A stretch of 64,000 nt of DNA from Saccharomyces mikatae IFO 1815 (lineage: Eukaryota; Ascomycota; Saccharomycetes; Saccharomycetales; Saccharomycetaceae). The notes beneath the pieces were generated by a model that was not told where the DNA came from, searched no databases, and saw nothing but the letters and a program-made list of their open reading frames with translations. The stretch lies in assembly GCF_947241705.1 (NCBI RefSeq), contig NC_079259.1:1302001-1366000 (forward strand), in the 5' to 3' direction. Positions 11,314 to 21,632 of this stretch are shown one piece after another. The number at the start of each line of letters is the position of its first letter. Positions within the stretch are counted from its first letter, which is position 1. The translations under genes and the position numbers were made by a program.

Positions 11314-11617
11314 TTTTAATAAGGCAATAATATTAGGTATGTAGATTAGGTATGTAGATATATTAGAAGCTCTCCTCGGGGATTTAGGAATCCATAAAAG
11401 GGAATTTGCAATTCTACACAATTTTATAAACATTATTATCATCGTTTTATATGTCGTTATTCATTTATCCTATTACATTATCAATCCTTGCGTTTCAGCT
11501 TCCACTAATTTAGATGACTATTTCTCATCATTTGCGTCATCTTCTAACACCGTATATGATAATATACTAGTAACGTAAATACTAGTTAGTAGATGATAGT
11601 TGATTTATATTACAACA
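11314..11617 (-). mobile_element. Partial Ty1/Ty2-type (delta) LTR
   Basis: About 304 bp of delta LTR sequence in the same orientation as the other delta. It ends near 11617 in a TACAACA terminus and lacks roughly the last 40 bp of the element, where it joins the end of the older tau. It is an incomplete fossil copy. The junction suggests rearrangement between LTRs. Confidence 0.85.
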
Positions 11618-12538
11618 CTTCAATTCGCTCCCTTGGGAACCTCTAGATGAGTTGTGAAAGGCCATGTATAGTGCTTTAATAGCATATAAGTTACCTGTCA
11701 GTATTTGTAGGAATGGCGTTGTAATGACATTTTGTTGAGTTGTCTATAAACAGCCTGCCTGATACGCAACACATCCAGATCCCTTTGTTACTGGCAATGT
11801 AGTATTTATCAATATTTTAGTGAGACCATTCGCCCAGTTTATCCAACATTCACTCCAACAGGCGTGGTCAGCGGCATTGTAATTATAAAGATAAGGAAAT
11901 CTCTAAAGTTATTGGTTTACACAGTAGCCATTAAGTATCAGGCTGTATAGAAAAGTGCAACCTTGATTTGATCTATTTCGTTTCCAACAAACATGGCCGT
12001 CAATTTTACGTGCAACCATTTGCGAAGGAAATTTATGAATCTCGATTTGTAAGCATTGGCCTTTTCGTCAATTGCTTCATTGTATTTAGAAAAGGCCATT
12101 CTCTTCATCAACCACACAATAAACTATACATTATATATTTGAGCTACGTGGACTTATGCATCTGTCTCCTTGAAAATTTTCTGAAACCTTTCAGGAGCCC
12201 AGAAAGGCACTTTGACTATTGTTTCTTTATCTATATTGTCGGCGACACGCATATTTGAGCTTTTAGCCGCACTCTAAAATTCATGAGAACCAAAACAAAA
12301 CTATTCTATGAGCCGAATTGATGATTAATAGAATTGTGTAAATATTTCTGAACAGCAGATCTCTTATTCTATTGATTTCGTAGGCAAATTTTAGCGTCAC
12401 TTAAAAATAACATTTATTCCCCATTTAAGGTCAAGATGGAAAAAAAATAAAAAGGTATCGCGAAGAAAAAACAAAAAAATGCTTAAGATACATTTATATA
12501 AAATATACAAGAAGCTAAAGTAGAAACATCATCTCCCA
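11618..12538. other. Gene-poor region between LTR cluster and ECM11
   Basis: 921 bp without a confident gene. On the minus strand, about 11.9-12.4 kb reads for long stretches like protein, for example KVPFWAPERFQKIFKETDA, but it is interrupted and I do not recognise the family. It may be a decayed gene or chance. The plus-strand open frame at 11968-12258 has no ATG start. The last 150 bp before ECM11 are A-rich and serve as its promoter and 5' UTR. Confidence 0.45.
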
Positions 12539-13444
12539 ATGACTGTTATAAAAACCGAACCAACAAGTGAAGTAACACTATACTCTCCTCCATCGAAAGA
12601 AGCATTGGCCAAAGATGATCAGCAAAAGAGAAAACAAAATAATAAACAATCTTCAAGTATAAATAGCCGCTCAAGTTTGACAAAGCATAAAACTGTCCCC
12701 AAAACACAGGAAAAGAAAACAATCAACACAGATAAACAAGATCTCTCTGCATTTTTGTTAAATCCCTCCCTTATTGTGAAACCTTCCGAAAGCCAAAAGA
12801 AGGAACATCCTGTAACCAATAACGATACGCCTAATGTAAAAACAGAATTCACAGGACTTCAGCCTCTAACACCAATTTCAAAAAAAAGGGCTCTGAAGGA
12901 GAAACCAACACCAGAAAATTACAGTACTTTAGATTTAAAGAACGAAAAATCTTGCACTCAAAAAAAGCCAAAAAGACTTTCTTCAGTGACAGAGATTAAT
13001 AGCTCTGAATATAAAATATCATTAGATGGTCAAAATGCCTCATCTCAAGGTAGAGAAAAGTCGCAAGAACCGACCGAAAATCCAGGAAGTTACCATAAAA
13101 CAAAGAATTACCTCTTTGACAGGCCTGATCTTTTGGAAACCTGCCTTCAAGACTACTCCAGCATGCTACCGGCAGATGTAGCGGAAGAAGATCAAGAATA
13201 TTTCGTCAGCGTAGCCGATTCTACATTGGAGGAATGGACAAACAAGGGCCAGCAAATCCTTGACCAACAGTTCCAACTTTACCAAGAAATAATTAAGAAA
13301 CGAATAGAATTGAGCTACAAATTCAAAGGAATAGTTTCTGTAATCAACGATAGGGCAGACGCCTTAGAAGAACAAGGTCAACAATTGGAGGGAAAAATCA
13401 AGAAGGTTAAAAGTTTGGCCAATGAAATTCTCAATATTATATAA
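12539..13444 (+). CDS. ECM11: Ecm11, meiotic synaptonemal-complex central element protein
   Basis: A 301-aa meiosis protein (302 in S. cerevisiae). From knowledge of the family, it works with Gmc2, becomes SUMOylated, and promotes Zip1 polymerisation in the synaptonemal complex. Seen: a start MTVIKTEPTSE carrying a psi-K-x-E SUMO site (IKTE at residues 4-7), a long polar Lys/Ser-rich middle, and a C-terminal 90 or so residues predicted to be coiled coil (LEEWTNKGQQILDQQFQLYQ onwards, ending LANEILNII). It is tandem with the gene-poor region on the left and convergent with RPS17B, with 195 bp between stops. Confidence 0.95.
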   Translation: MTVIKTEPTSEVTLYSPPSKEALAKDDQQKRKQNNKQSSSINSRSSLTKHKTVPKTQEKKTINTDKQDLSAFLLNPSLIVKPSESQKKEHPVTNNDTPNVKTEFTGLQPLTPISKKRALKEKPTPENYSTLDLKNEKSCTQKKPKRLSSVTEINSSEYKISLDGQNASSQGREKSQEPTENPGSYHKTKNYLFDRPDLLETCLQDYSSMLPADVAEEDQEYFVSVADSTLEEWTNKGQQILDQQFQLYQEIIKKRIELSYKFKGIVSVINDRADALEEQGQQLEGKIKKVKSLANEILNII

Positions 13445-13639
13445 AAACTTAATAATATTGTCTAAACATGCTATCTTTAGTAACAAAATGCTTCTAATCT
13501 AGAGAACACATTCTTAATAATGGATCATATCTTTCATATTTTAGATGATATTGAAATTATTTAACTATACATAAGGAGAGTCCTCAATGGAATGGATTAA
13601 AACAGACGACATGATAGTAACTATATTAATTCATGCTTC

Positions 13640-14384
13640 TTAATTTCTCTTTCTGTAACGTCTGTCTCTTTGAGCGGAAACGTTGATGACAGATAATGGC
13701 AACTTCAAACCCAAAGATTTAACCAAGTCGGAGGTTTGGTTGTCAACATTTAACACACCGTTAGAACGAGACAAGTCCAAAGCAGAGACTTCTGGGACGT
13801 ATTGATCTTTTCTTTCTCTTTCTTCTTCTTGCAACTTGAAAGAGATACCTCTAACTGGACCCTTTTGGATTCTCTTCATCAAATGGGTAGTGTAACCAGC
13901 AATTTTGTTTCTCAATCTCTTAGACTGGATAGTGGCAATTTCATCACAAAGTCTCTTATTAGTTTGGAAATCCATAGTTAACTTTGGATAGTAACGTTCA
14001 ATTAAAGCCTTGGAGGCACGCTTGACGGTCTTGGTTCTAACTCTACCCTGTGGAAATAACATTAATCAAAGATTATAACTAAAGTTAGTAAACATTCCTC
14101 TTCCATAGTTTTGGATAAGATAGCATGTGTCATTCGAACGCAATTGGTTATTTCATGTCGATGAAGATGTCTCGCTTTCCATAAAGTTGTCTCACTTTCC
14201 ATCTAGCACTCTCCTAAAGTCAACGATACTGAGAACTGAAGGTCCACTCATACGTATGTATGTTCTGCTGATATCTTCGTTCCCAATCTTTGGAAATTCT
14301 GCAAAATTTGCCCTTATTTCATGTTTTCCATGCCAAATCCATCATATCCTTCAGTTCTATTAACATTTCTTGGTACGTACCATT
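13640..14384 (-). CDS. RPS17B: Ribosomal protein eS17 (Rps17B), two exons
   Basis: 40S subunit protein, 136 aa. Exon 1 is only the ATG at 14384-14382. Exon 2 is 14047-13640 and starts [13 protein letters not shown]. The intron lies directly after the ATG, as in S. cerevisiae RPS17 genes. The C-terminus ends RRYRKRN, the form I associate with the B paralogue. Codon use is strongly biased, as in highly expressed genes. It shares a divergent promoter with ADA2 that holds two Rap1-like sites oriented for ribosomal protein transcription. Confidence 0.97.
14048..14381 (-). other. RPS17B intron
   Basis: 334 nt. The 5' splice site is GTACGT right after the ATG, the branch site TACTAAC is at 14090-14084, and the 3' splice site CAG is at 14050-14048. 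The branch point lies about 37 nt from the acceptor. Confidence 0.95.
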
Positions 14385-14894
14385 GTTTAATTATTTTCAC
14401 TTTATTATCTTGTCAATTTCTGGCCTTCCCAAAACTACCATAAAGTCTTTAATACAGGATATAAACGTGATTACTTCAAGTATACCCTTATCAGTGTTAC
14501 TGACAGGAGTACGGATGGCCCTCTCCCGACAAACCTAGGCCTGAACCTTCTCCCTCATCTCGCTAAGCTGTGGGCTGCTCGAAAACCTATTACGATTTGC
14601 GTGCGCCTTTCAAATGAAATTTCCAATAATGCCTACAAAGAAATGAAATCGTGAAAGAAAAAAAATAAAAACATGTGTGGGTGTAAATCTCTATGTATGG
14701 ATGTTGCAGGAAGTATTTATTTTCTTGAAGAATTCAAGAAGTTCAAAACAAAAGTGAAAATCAAGACGTTTGAAGCTAATTTCTTAGAGTCGCGATGACT
14801 AGATTAGTGAATAGCGTGCATTTTTTCTCTAGCCATAATCCACTGTCAATAAGTCTTCACGTTAACTTTAAAATATATACCTCTAGTGAAAGGG
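14385..14894. promoter_or_regulatory. Divergent promoter RPS17B / ADA2
   Basis: 510 bp. It contains the tandem Rap1-like sites listed separately, an A-rich tract around 14658-14670 and a second at the ADA2 side. No gene is supported. Short open frames here overlap the intron and promoter and have no coding character. Confidence 0.6.
14673..14704 (-). promoter_or_regulatory. Tandem Rap1-like sites for RPS17B
   Basis: On the minus strand there is ACACCCACACAT at 14684-14673 and ACATCCATACA at 14704-14694. Both fit the Rap1 consensus found in pairs in yeast ribosomal protein promoters. They lie about 290-320 bp upstream of the RPS17B ATG. Confidence 0.8.
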
Positions 14895-16199
14895 ATGTCA
14901 AACAAGTTTCATTGTGATGTTTGCTCAGCTGATTGTACGAACCGAGTCAGAGTTTCATGTGCTATTTGCCCGGAGTACGACTTATGTGTGCCCTGCTTTT
15001 CACAAGGATCATACACAGGAAATCATCGTCCTTACCACGATTATCGGATTATAGAGACCAATTCATATCCCATTCTTTGCCCTGATTGGGGTGCAGATGA
15101 GGAATTGCAATTGATCAAAGGGGCACAAACTTTAGGGCTCGGCAATTGGCAAGATATTGCTGACCATATAGGCAGTAGAGACAAAGAAGAAGTTAAGCAA
15201 CATTATTTAAAGTATTATTTGGAAAGCAATTATTATCCAATACCTGATATTACTCAAAATATACATGTTCCACAAGATGAATTTTTAGAACAACGAAGGC
15301 ATAGAATCGAGTCATTCAGAGAAAGGCCATTAGAACCTCCAAGAAAGCCCATGGCATCAGTTCCTAGCTGCCATGAAGTGCAGGGATTTATGCCCGGCAG
15401 ATTGGAGTTTGAAACTGAATTTGAAAATGATGCGGAGGGACCCGTTAAAGATATGGTTTTTGAACCCGATGATCAGCCTTTAGACATTGAATTGAAGTTT
15501 GCCATCTTAGATATTTATAATTCCAGATTAACGACAAGGGCGGAGAAGAAAAGACTATTGTTTGACAACCATTTGATGGATTACAGGAAATTGCAAGCTA
15601 TTGATAAAAAAAGAAGCAAAGAATCCAAAGAGTTGTACAACCGCATTAAACCTTTTGCTCGAGTTATGACTGCACAGGATTTTGAGGAATTCAGTAAGGA
15701 TATACTAGAAGAATTACATTGTAGGACAAGAATACAACAATTGCAAGAATGGAGAAGTAATGGGTTAACCACGTTAGAAGCAGGACTCAAGTTTGAACGA
15801 GATAAGCAAGCTAGAATTAGTACTTTCGAGAAATTTGGCTCTTCTACGGCGGCATCATTAAATGAGGGCAATGGTCGTTATAGATCGAACTCCGCACATA
15901 GATCAAACGCAGAATACACCCAAAACTATAGCGAAAATGGTGGTAGAAAGAAGAACATGACCATAAGTGATATTCAGCATGCATCTGACTACGCACTATT
16001 ATCCAACGATGAACAACAACTTTGTATACAGCTCAAAATACTACCAAAACCGTATCTTGTCATAAAAGAGGTGATGTTTAGGGAGCTGTTGAAGACTGGC
16101 GGTAACTTGAGCAAAGGCGCGTGTAGAGAACTACTAAATATAGATGCCATCAAAGCAAATAAAATATACGACTTTTTTCAGAATGAAAATTGGATGTAA
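14895..16199 (+). CDS. ADA2: Ada2, SAGA/ADA coactivator subunit
   Basis: Adaptor of the Gcn5 acetyltransferase in the SAGA, SLIK and ADA complexes. It stimulates nucleosome acetylation. 434 aa, the S. cerevisiae length, from the ATG at 14895; the frame is open 9 bases further to a GTG that is not a plausible start. Domains seen: a ZZ zinc finger at about residues 5-50 (CDVC, CAIC, CVPC and terminal His), a SANT domain at about 62-112 (PDWGADEELQLIKG ... NWQDIADHIG), a central helical Gcn5/Ada3-binding part, and a C-terminal SWIRM domain at about 350-434. Convergent with UTP6. Confidence 0.97.
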   Translation: MSNKFHCDVCSADCTNRVRVSCAICPEYDLCVPCFSQGSYTGNHRPYHDYRIIETNSYPILCPDWGADEELQLIKGAQTLGLGNWQDIADHIGSRDKEEVKQHYLKYYLESNYYPIPDITQNIHVPQDEFLEQRRHRIESFRERPLEPPRKPMASVPSCHEVQGFMPGRLEFETEFENDAEGPVKDMVFEPDDQPLDIELKFAILDIYNSRLTTRAEKKRLLFDNHLMDYRKLQAIDKKRSKESKELYNRIKPFARVMTAQDFEEFSKDILEELHCRTRIQQLQEWRSNGLTTLEAGLKFERDKQARISTFEKFGSSTAASLNEGNGRYRSNSAHRSNAEYTQNYSENGGRKKNMTISDIQHASDYALLSNDEQQLCIQLKILPKPYLVIKEVMFRELLKTGGNLSKGACRELLNIDAIKANKIYDFFQNENWM

Positions 16200-16297
16200 C
16201 AAAGAAAGAAACGAAATAAGGGCAACTATAATTTTCATTGATTCTAGTACCCCAGGTACTTCATCCTCACGATTTTATAGCATATACTAGTCCCTCC

Positions 16298-16318
16298 TTT
16301 TTTTTTTTTTTTTTTTTT
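16298..16318. repeat. Poly(T) tract between ADA2 and UTP6
   Basis: 21 consecutive T in the 185-bp space between two converging genes. It is probably length-polymorphic. Confidence 0.9.
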
Positions 16319-16384
16319 GTTGTAATATTAAAAAGTAACATTTACTTGATATGTAATAGCATTTATAAATGTATAATAACGCAT

Positions 16385-17707
16385 TTAAAGTTTGCTAATG
16401 ATTAAGTCTAAAATCTTATATCTAGGATCATCTTCTGCGTTCATCCTTTTCAAATAGTTGTCTTGTAAATAAGTGGAATACTCGCTTTTCAATGACTTCA
16501 CCAATGAGCTATCCAATTTTGATATGTATGCAAAATATTTTTTAACAGACAACTGCAATTGGTCAATATCGAGTTTTTCAACTGGCATGTATCTGATGTT
16601 TAGAGTGGTGTCCATCATTATCGTTTTCAAATACAACTCTGGTAAATCCTTACGGAGCGAAAGATCGTACATATCGTTTTTCCAGAACTGTAGTACATGA
16701 TTAATAAGATAATCTCTTTCCAAATCTGAAAATTTGTCAAATAATTGAACGTAATTTGTTGACTGACTGAACAGATAATTTAGAGTCTCTTGATTTAGTT
16801 CGGTATTCATTTTTGAGTCCGAAATGGCATAATAACCTTTATGTTTATTAATATAATGCTTGCCTAAAGTTTTCATACAAACATCAAAAATAGTCAATGC
16901 AATGTCACCGCGTAAGGCTGGGTTGGTTTCTGCATTACCTAGTACATTTATATCCGCTTCAGGCAACTCGTTTAATTTATCTTTCATCGAATCACCAGTT
17001 GATGGCACTTGCACATGGGATTTCTCTTCATCAATGGTTTGATTGTCTTTTTGTTCATTCAACATATCGAGCTCCTGCTCCCTTTCGTTAATCAATCCCA
17101 TCACTTTTCTCCTATTAATCAACTTGGTAATAAAATTCAACTCGAATTTTACATATTCGTACCATAGTTTAGGCACATCAGGGTTGAATCTCAACCCATT
17201 CTGGAAAATATTTCTACAACTCTTGAAATTAGCATGAACTTCATACTCATATTTTGCACAACTAATCCATATATCCACATTCGTTGGATGCAGCTTTAAT
17301 AGTTGATTATAGATGTTGTGAATCTTTTTGTATGACGTTTGATTACCTCTTCCCTTCATGTAGTTCAGGTACATTGCCCAAAACTTCAAATCTTGCGGAA
17401 ATTTGTTTGTACCTCTTTGATAAATAAAACCTATTCTTTGCTGGATTGACCAATCAGAGAGACTGTTAGTCTTCTTAGCTTGCAAAATTCTCTTAACCCG
17501 CTTAGTACGTAACTTATTGACGTTTGTTTCATAGTTAATGTATTTTATATAGTCATTTATGCTGGACCCTCTAGAGTTCAATCTATGTTCAAAATCGGTT
17601 CTCTTTTTCATAATTAAGGAAACTTCATTTTTAGTGAAGAGTCCTTTCTCCACCAAGTCATCCATTTCAGGAATGCATTGTTCCAAATAGTATCTTGTCT
17701 TTGACAT
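16385..17707 (-). CDS. UTP6: Utp6, U3 snoRNP/SSU processome component
   Basis: Nucleolar protein of the UTP-B subcomplex, needed for 18S rRNA processing. 440 aa, the S. cerevisiae length, starting [10 protein letters not shown]. The N-terminal half shows HAT (half-a-TPR) repeats with typical aromatic spacing, such as [25 protein letters not shown] and [12 protein letters not shown]. The C-terminal half is helical without a motif I can name. Its promoter carries PAC and RRPE motifs, fitting the ribosome-biogenesis regulon. Divergent from RPS18A. Confidence 0.97.
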   Translation of the reverse strand: MSKTRYYLEQCIPEMDDLVEKGLFTKNEVSLIMKKRTDFEHRLNSRGSSINDYIKYINYETNVNKLRTKRVKRILQAKKTNSLSDWSIQQRIGFIYQRGTNKFPQDLKFWAMYLNYMKGRGNQTSYKKIHNIYNQLLKLHPTNVDIWISCAKYEYEVHANFKSCRNIFQNGLRFNPDVPKLWYEYVKFELNFITKLINRRKVMGLINEREQELDMLNEQKDNQTIDEEKSHVQVPSTGDSMKDKLNELPEADINVLGNAETNPALRGDIALTIFDVCMKTLGKHYINKHKGYYAISDSKMNTELNQETLNYLFSQSTNYVQLFDKFSDLERDYLINHVLQFWKNDMYDLSLRKDLPELYLKTIMMDTTLNIRYMPVEKLDIDQLQLSVKKYFAYISKLDSSLVKSLKSEYSTYLQDNYLKRMNAEDDPRYKILDLIISKL

Positions 17708-17804
17708 TATCAGGGTACCGTAATATATTTCTTATTCGTCCAGTTACAATCTTGTCGTCTTAGATACGTTTGTATTCATGTTCAATATGCCCTTTCAATA
17801 TGCT

Positions 17805-17839
17805 AGCTCATCGCCCAGATCTTTCTCTTGAAAAATTTT
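17805..17839 (-). promoter_or_regulatory. PAC and RRPE boxes of UTP6
   Basis: PAC (GCGATGAGCT on the minus strand) is at 17814-17805 and RRPE (TGAAAAATTTT) at 17829-17839. Both are exact matches to the paired motifs of ribosome-biogenesis genes, bound by Dot6/Tod6 and Stb3. They lie about 100-130 bp upstream of the UTP6 ATG, the usual distance. Confidence 0.85.
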
Positions 17840-18385
17840 CAATAATACCCGGACGGAATAACATGTCCAGATTCGCATCATTATTCATCAAGTAAAAAAA
17901 AAGGTATAATTTCGATACTTACGATACATACTTCATGAAGATCACAATAATAACATGCTATGAAATGAACCCCCTATATATTAACAGTTCACGCAACTAT
18001 ATGAAGGCATTTTTTTATTTACTTAGCAATACAACGCTCGATCTAGCTCTGTAATTAGACAATTAGACACGAACTAAAGAGAGATTGAACATAAGATAAT
18101 AATGTATATAGACATTCTTGATTACGGCAAGCTTTTTCATTGGACCTATGACTGTAATTTGGGTTTTTGTTACCTAGGGCCTTGAATTAGCTCCAACCAA
18201 GTGACTTAAAAAAACATTTCAGTGTAATTCGATGGCTGCTTTAATATTCTTATTGCATTTCAGATAAGAACAGACTTTTTCATCTACACTTTTCTAGCGT
18301 AACATCTATTACTTGCTTCATCGCCTAAGTTTATCTCGGAAATGAAACGCGAAGAAATGATTGTAATTAACGGGCCAAAAACTCA

Positions 18386-18397
18386 ACATCCGTACCT
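18386..18397 (+). promoter_or_regulatory. Rap1-like site of RPS18A
   Basis: ACATCCGTACCT, close to the Rap1 consensus and about 310 bp upstream of the ATG. A weaker AAACCCATTACT follows at about 18402, so this may be the usual tandem pair. Confidence 0.6.
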
Positions 18398-18706
18398 TTT
18401 TAAACCCATTACTTCTATCTGGAAATTTCTCTCCCTAAATTTTAGATTTTGAGGCGGCATAAGATGTTCGCCGACAAAGGTACACCGTTTGGGCAATTAC
18501 AGTTCCGAAGGACGCCTTTACCCAAACCCATGTGTCCATCCCAAAATTACGGTCAGCAAAGCGTGTGTCGCGCAGCCAAGTCAGAACCATCTGTCATTCG
18601 ACCACCAATATTATGAAAACTGGGGCAAATTAAACATAGCTACATTTTAATAGTGAATTTTTAAACGTTGAAATACAAGTGAACGTATACACAAGAGCGG
18701 ATAAAG

Positions 18707-19580
18707 ATGTCTTTAGTTGTCCAAGAACAAGGTTCCTTCCAACACATTTTACGGTATGTCTATTATTACTGAAAAACTATAGCGAAATCGGCTAAAAACT
18801 TTTGGACACGACAGATGAAAGAAGGAATCCATTAGCTATTGTTAGATGGTGGTTTTAATTTGACTTAATGATAAACCTCCTAAATTTGGTTAAAAACGCT
18901 ATGATGAAAGTTAACGAGCAGATTTTACTTAAAGTAATTAAACGGAAATATCACCTGAGGACTATGCGCCTGCAACTACTCGAAAGTATGGGGAACAAAT
19001 GTGGATGACACCATATGAACACTACGCAAACAATTAGTTATTAAAGGATAAATCTGTAAGATTCAAAATAGTAGCCATTACTCCTAATTTTTACCGATTT
19101 TTATATTGACCACGAAAACTTTGTTATCCTTTCTTTACTAACATTTATCAATAAATTCGGCGTCCCGCCTAAAATCTTTTATGCAGTTTGTTGAACACTA
19201 ACGTTGACGGTAACATCAAAATCGTTTACGCTTTGACCACTATTAAAGGTGTTGGTCGTCGTTACTCCAACTTGGTCTGTAAGAAGGCTGATGTCGATTT
19301 ACACAAGAGAGCCGGTGAACTAACTCAAGAAGAGTTGGAAAGAATTGTTCAAATTATGCAAAACCCAACCCATTATAAAATTCCAGCTTGGTTCTTGAAC
19401 CGTCAAAACGACATCACTGACGGTAAGGATTACCACACTTTGGCTAACAACGTCGAATCTAAATTGAGAGATGATTTGGAAAGATTAAAGAAGATCAGAG
19501 CTCATCGTGGTATCAGACACTTCTGGGGTTTACGTGTTAGAGGTCAACACACCAAAACCACTGGTAGAAGAAGAACTTAA
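18707..19580 (+). CDS. RPS18A: Ribosomal protein uS13 (Rps18A), two exons
   Basis: 40S head protein at the subunit interface, 146 aa. Exon 1 is 18707-18753 ([15 protein letters not shown] plus CG of an Arg codon) and exon 2 is 19187-19580 (T completing CGT, then LLNTNVDGN). The split-codon junction restores the conserved HILRLLNTN. Exon 2 has the uS13 signature GVGRRYSN, and the C-terminal basic tail [11 protein letters not shown] that reaches toward the tRNA sites. Codon bias is high. Convergent with YHP1. Confidence 0.97.
18754..19186 (+). other. RPS18A intron
   Basis: 433 nt. The 5' splice site is GTATGT, the branch site TACTAAC is at 19136-19142, and the 3' splice site is GCAG ending at 19186. 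Confidence 0.96.
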
Positions 19581-19894
19581 ACTGATAGGATTAATTGAAC
19601 TTAATCTTTTTTGTACAAGTACATATATTTACATAGCACTTCCTAATTGACTTTTCTTTAAAGAAAATAAAGAAAAGAAGATTGATTTTGTGACCAAAAT
19701 TTCACCTTTGTCTTTTCAAAAAACATTCAAAAGATATGTTGACCCTTGAAAGAATATAATATTACATCTATATAAGCTTATGAAACAGTCTACATTTGGG
19801 CTAGATAGTGAGAACATCGCTGTAGTCATTGTTGTTGCTTAAAGTTTATCGATCTTGGTAAATATGAGAGCTCCAAGACTAGCTCTTGAAAAAA
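19581..19894. other. 3' regions of RPS18A and YHP1
   Basis: 314 bp between converging genes. It has T-rich and TACATATATTTA-type sequence suited to 3' end formation. No gene was seen. Confidence 0.4.
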
Positions 19895-20935
19895 TTAGTT
19901 TTTAAAGGAATTGAGATCAATTTCTCCTAGGGGTTTCCTTTCATATGCATTGAATCTTAACCGGTTTTCTTTGGTTTTAGGACTTTTCATTAGTTCGTTA
20001 TGACCACTATTTGATAATGCCCTTCTAACAACCATAGATTTTCCATTGAACCTAAGTTGTCCGCCAGACTTACAAGGGGTTATATGATGGTCTTCGTAAA
20101 TCGAGGATGTATCGGAAGGCGAATTCTTTAACAACTCCGCAGCAATAGCCTTTTCAGAACTTGCTGGTGTAGAGTTAATTTCCAGTGCAGCATCTGAATA
20201 AGATATCATGGAAATCGAATCATTACTAGAATGAAGTTTGCAATGGCTTGTGTTCCCATTGTTATTCTTGTGCTTTTTAGCAGCCTGCCTTTTGTTCTGA
20301 AACCATATCTGAACCGATTTTTCAGACATATTACATTGTTCGGATAACTCTATCCTTTTAGCTTTGTTAGGTGTGGGACATTCATCAAACGCAGTTTGCA
20401 AAATCCCAAGCTCATATGACGATGTTCTTCTTCTTTTACGACGAGCTAACCGAGCATTGTCTATTTTAGGTTCCTTCTTAGGGAAAGTCTCCTGTGAATG
20501 CGTAATAAATGCAAATGATCTTTTCTTCTCATGTTTGGCAGGTGGTGTCAGGATGGCTTTAGCAGCAGATAAAGGCGTAAGAATATTGACTTTTTTATAG
20601 GAGTGCGCACTTTGAGTCGACTGCTCTTTGGAAGAGACCCTGACTGTTGGTGTAAAAGGCAAATGAGAGCCCAGCTTCTTGGGCTTGGACAAAGGCGTCA
20701 TCGACGTGACGTGTGAAACCTTACTTTTTGGCCCTTCCTCATCACATGGACTTTTGTAAGTGCTTAAGATCGGTCTTGCGAGATGCGCAGTCGCCGTCAA
20801 AGGTGGGAGCCTGATGACACCTTGTTCATCACTGGGGAAATTTGTGTTCGGTAGAGCATGCTGTTGGAAAGGCGAGCCAGAATCACCTGCAATAATAGAC
20901 GGTAAGGAGGGAAGCACGGTGTTTCTGCTTTCCAT
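19895..20935 (-). CDS. YHP1: Yhp1, homeodomain transcriptional repressor
   Basis: Homeobox repressor that, with Yox1, binds next to Mcm1 at early-cell-cycle box promoters and limits M/G1 gene expression. 346 aa (353 in S. cerevisiae). The homeodomain spans about residues 166-224, with a basic N-terminal arm RKRRRTS and recognition helix [15 protein letters not shown]. The N-terminal 160 residues contain many SP/TP sites (SPCDE, TPLSK, FTPT, TPLS, LTPP), plausible Cdk targets. The C-terminus carries the conserved [13 protein letters not shown]. Divergent from PPN1 over 697 bp. Confidence 0.96.
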   Translation of the reverse strand: MESRNTVLPSLPSIIAGDSGSPFQQHALPNTNFPSDEQGVIRLPPLTATAHLARPILSTYKSPCDEEGPKSKVSHVTSMTPLSKPKKLGSHLPFTPTVRVSSKEQSTQSAHSYKKVNILTPLSAAKAILTPPAKHEKKRSFAFITHSQETFPKKEPKIDNARLARRKRRRTSSYELGILQTAFDECPTPNKAKRIELSEQCNMSEKSVQIWFQNKRQAAKKHKNNNGNTSHCKLHSSNDSISMISYSDAALEINSTPASSEKAIAAELLKNSPSDTSSIYEDHHITPCKSGGQLRFNGKSMVVRRALSNSGHNELMKSPKTKENRLRFNAYERKPLGEIDLNSFKN

Positions 20936-21632
20936 GTTCTATGATTATTTGCTTATGTTGTTGCTTTTGTTGTTAATATTTCTGTATAAACGCAGGTGCC
21001 TTTTGGTAAAGCAGGGCAAAGAACACGTTAATGCAAATCCTACCTTACCAAGAGGACGGTCTCTCATATATACATTTATGAACATTCATTTGTGATCAAG
21101 ATCAAACAAATAAATAATGAGTAAACGAAAAATCTGGCTGAAATATCTCCTGCCATTAACCCAATTCAGCATTGATATTAAAAATACCGACGTATCCCTG
21201 CACGGGAACCGCGTCTGATGTTTACCATTCCGGGATTTTGGCGCGCGTCATGTCCGAATTGGGACGTGGTTTATTGCCAAAAAAGGAAATGTGATTTGCT
21301 TACCTATGCGGCGTCTTCTCTGGGCGCTCCTGGCAGAATGCGTAACATGCTCTCTTTGTACGGAGTAGGACAAATGTCTCTATTACCCGAAAATGAAGGA
21401 CATATCTTCATGTTAGGGTCCAGCACGTTTAAAGTTATATTGCACTCTCTAATTACAAGATTCACCTGGGAGGTGCAAAGGATTGCGCTGCAGTTCAGGT
21501 AGAAGGAAGCCTAAAGTGGACGGGTAAAATTTTATTCTGCAGTTTGGGTGAAGAATTATATACTCTTCTTATCTCCTTGTCTCCAATTATTGTTTTCAGT
21601 GAGTAGGAGTTGAGTTAGGTCGCTGCTTTCCA
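20936..21632. promoter_or_regulatory. Divergent promoter YHP1 / PPN1
   Basis: 697 bp with two GC-richer patches at about 21200-21260 and 21310-21345. GGCGCGCGTC and AGACGCGGT-like strings (the latter on the minus strand) recall cell-cycle MCB/SCB cores but are not exact. A 94-codon ATG frame at 21218-21502 looks like chance. Confidence 0.4.

Larger units (their letters stand above)
17708..18706. other. Divergent region UTP6 / RPS18A
   Basis: 999 bp, the longest plain intergenic region here. It holds PAC and RRPE boxes near UTP6 and a Rap1-like site about 320 bp before RPS18A, followed by T-rich sequence. I see no RNA gene or ORF of note in the middle (17900-18350). Confidence 0.5.

Noticed and set aside
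11968-12258. 96-codon plus-strand frame next to ECM11
   Set aside because: It begins with TTG, has no ATG and resembles no protein I know. The opposite strand reads more like coding remains.
14127-14538. Two overlapping plus-strand frames near RPS17B
   Set aside because: They cover the RPS17B intron and promoter, are hydrophobic by AT-richness, and have no support.
14886-14894. Earlier GTG start for ADA2
   Set aside because: Nuclear yeast genes use ATG, and the ATG at 14895 gives the exact family length. The same reasoning applies to the GTG or TTG starts upstream of GUK1 and HEH2.
21218-21502. 94-codon ATG frame between YHP1 and PPN1
   Set aside because: It lies in a divergent promoter, with no domain, codon bias or remembered counterpart. 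Chance is the simplest account.
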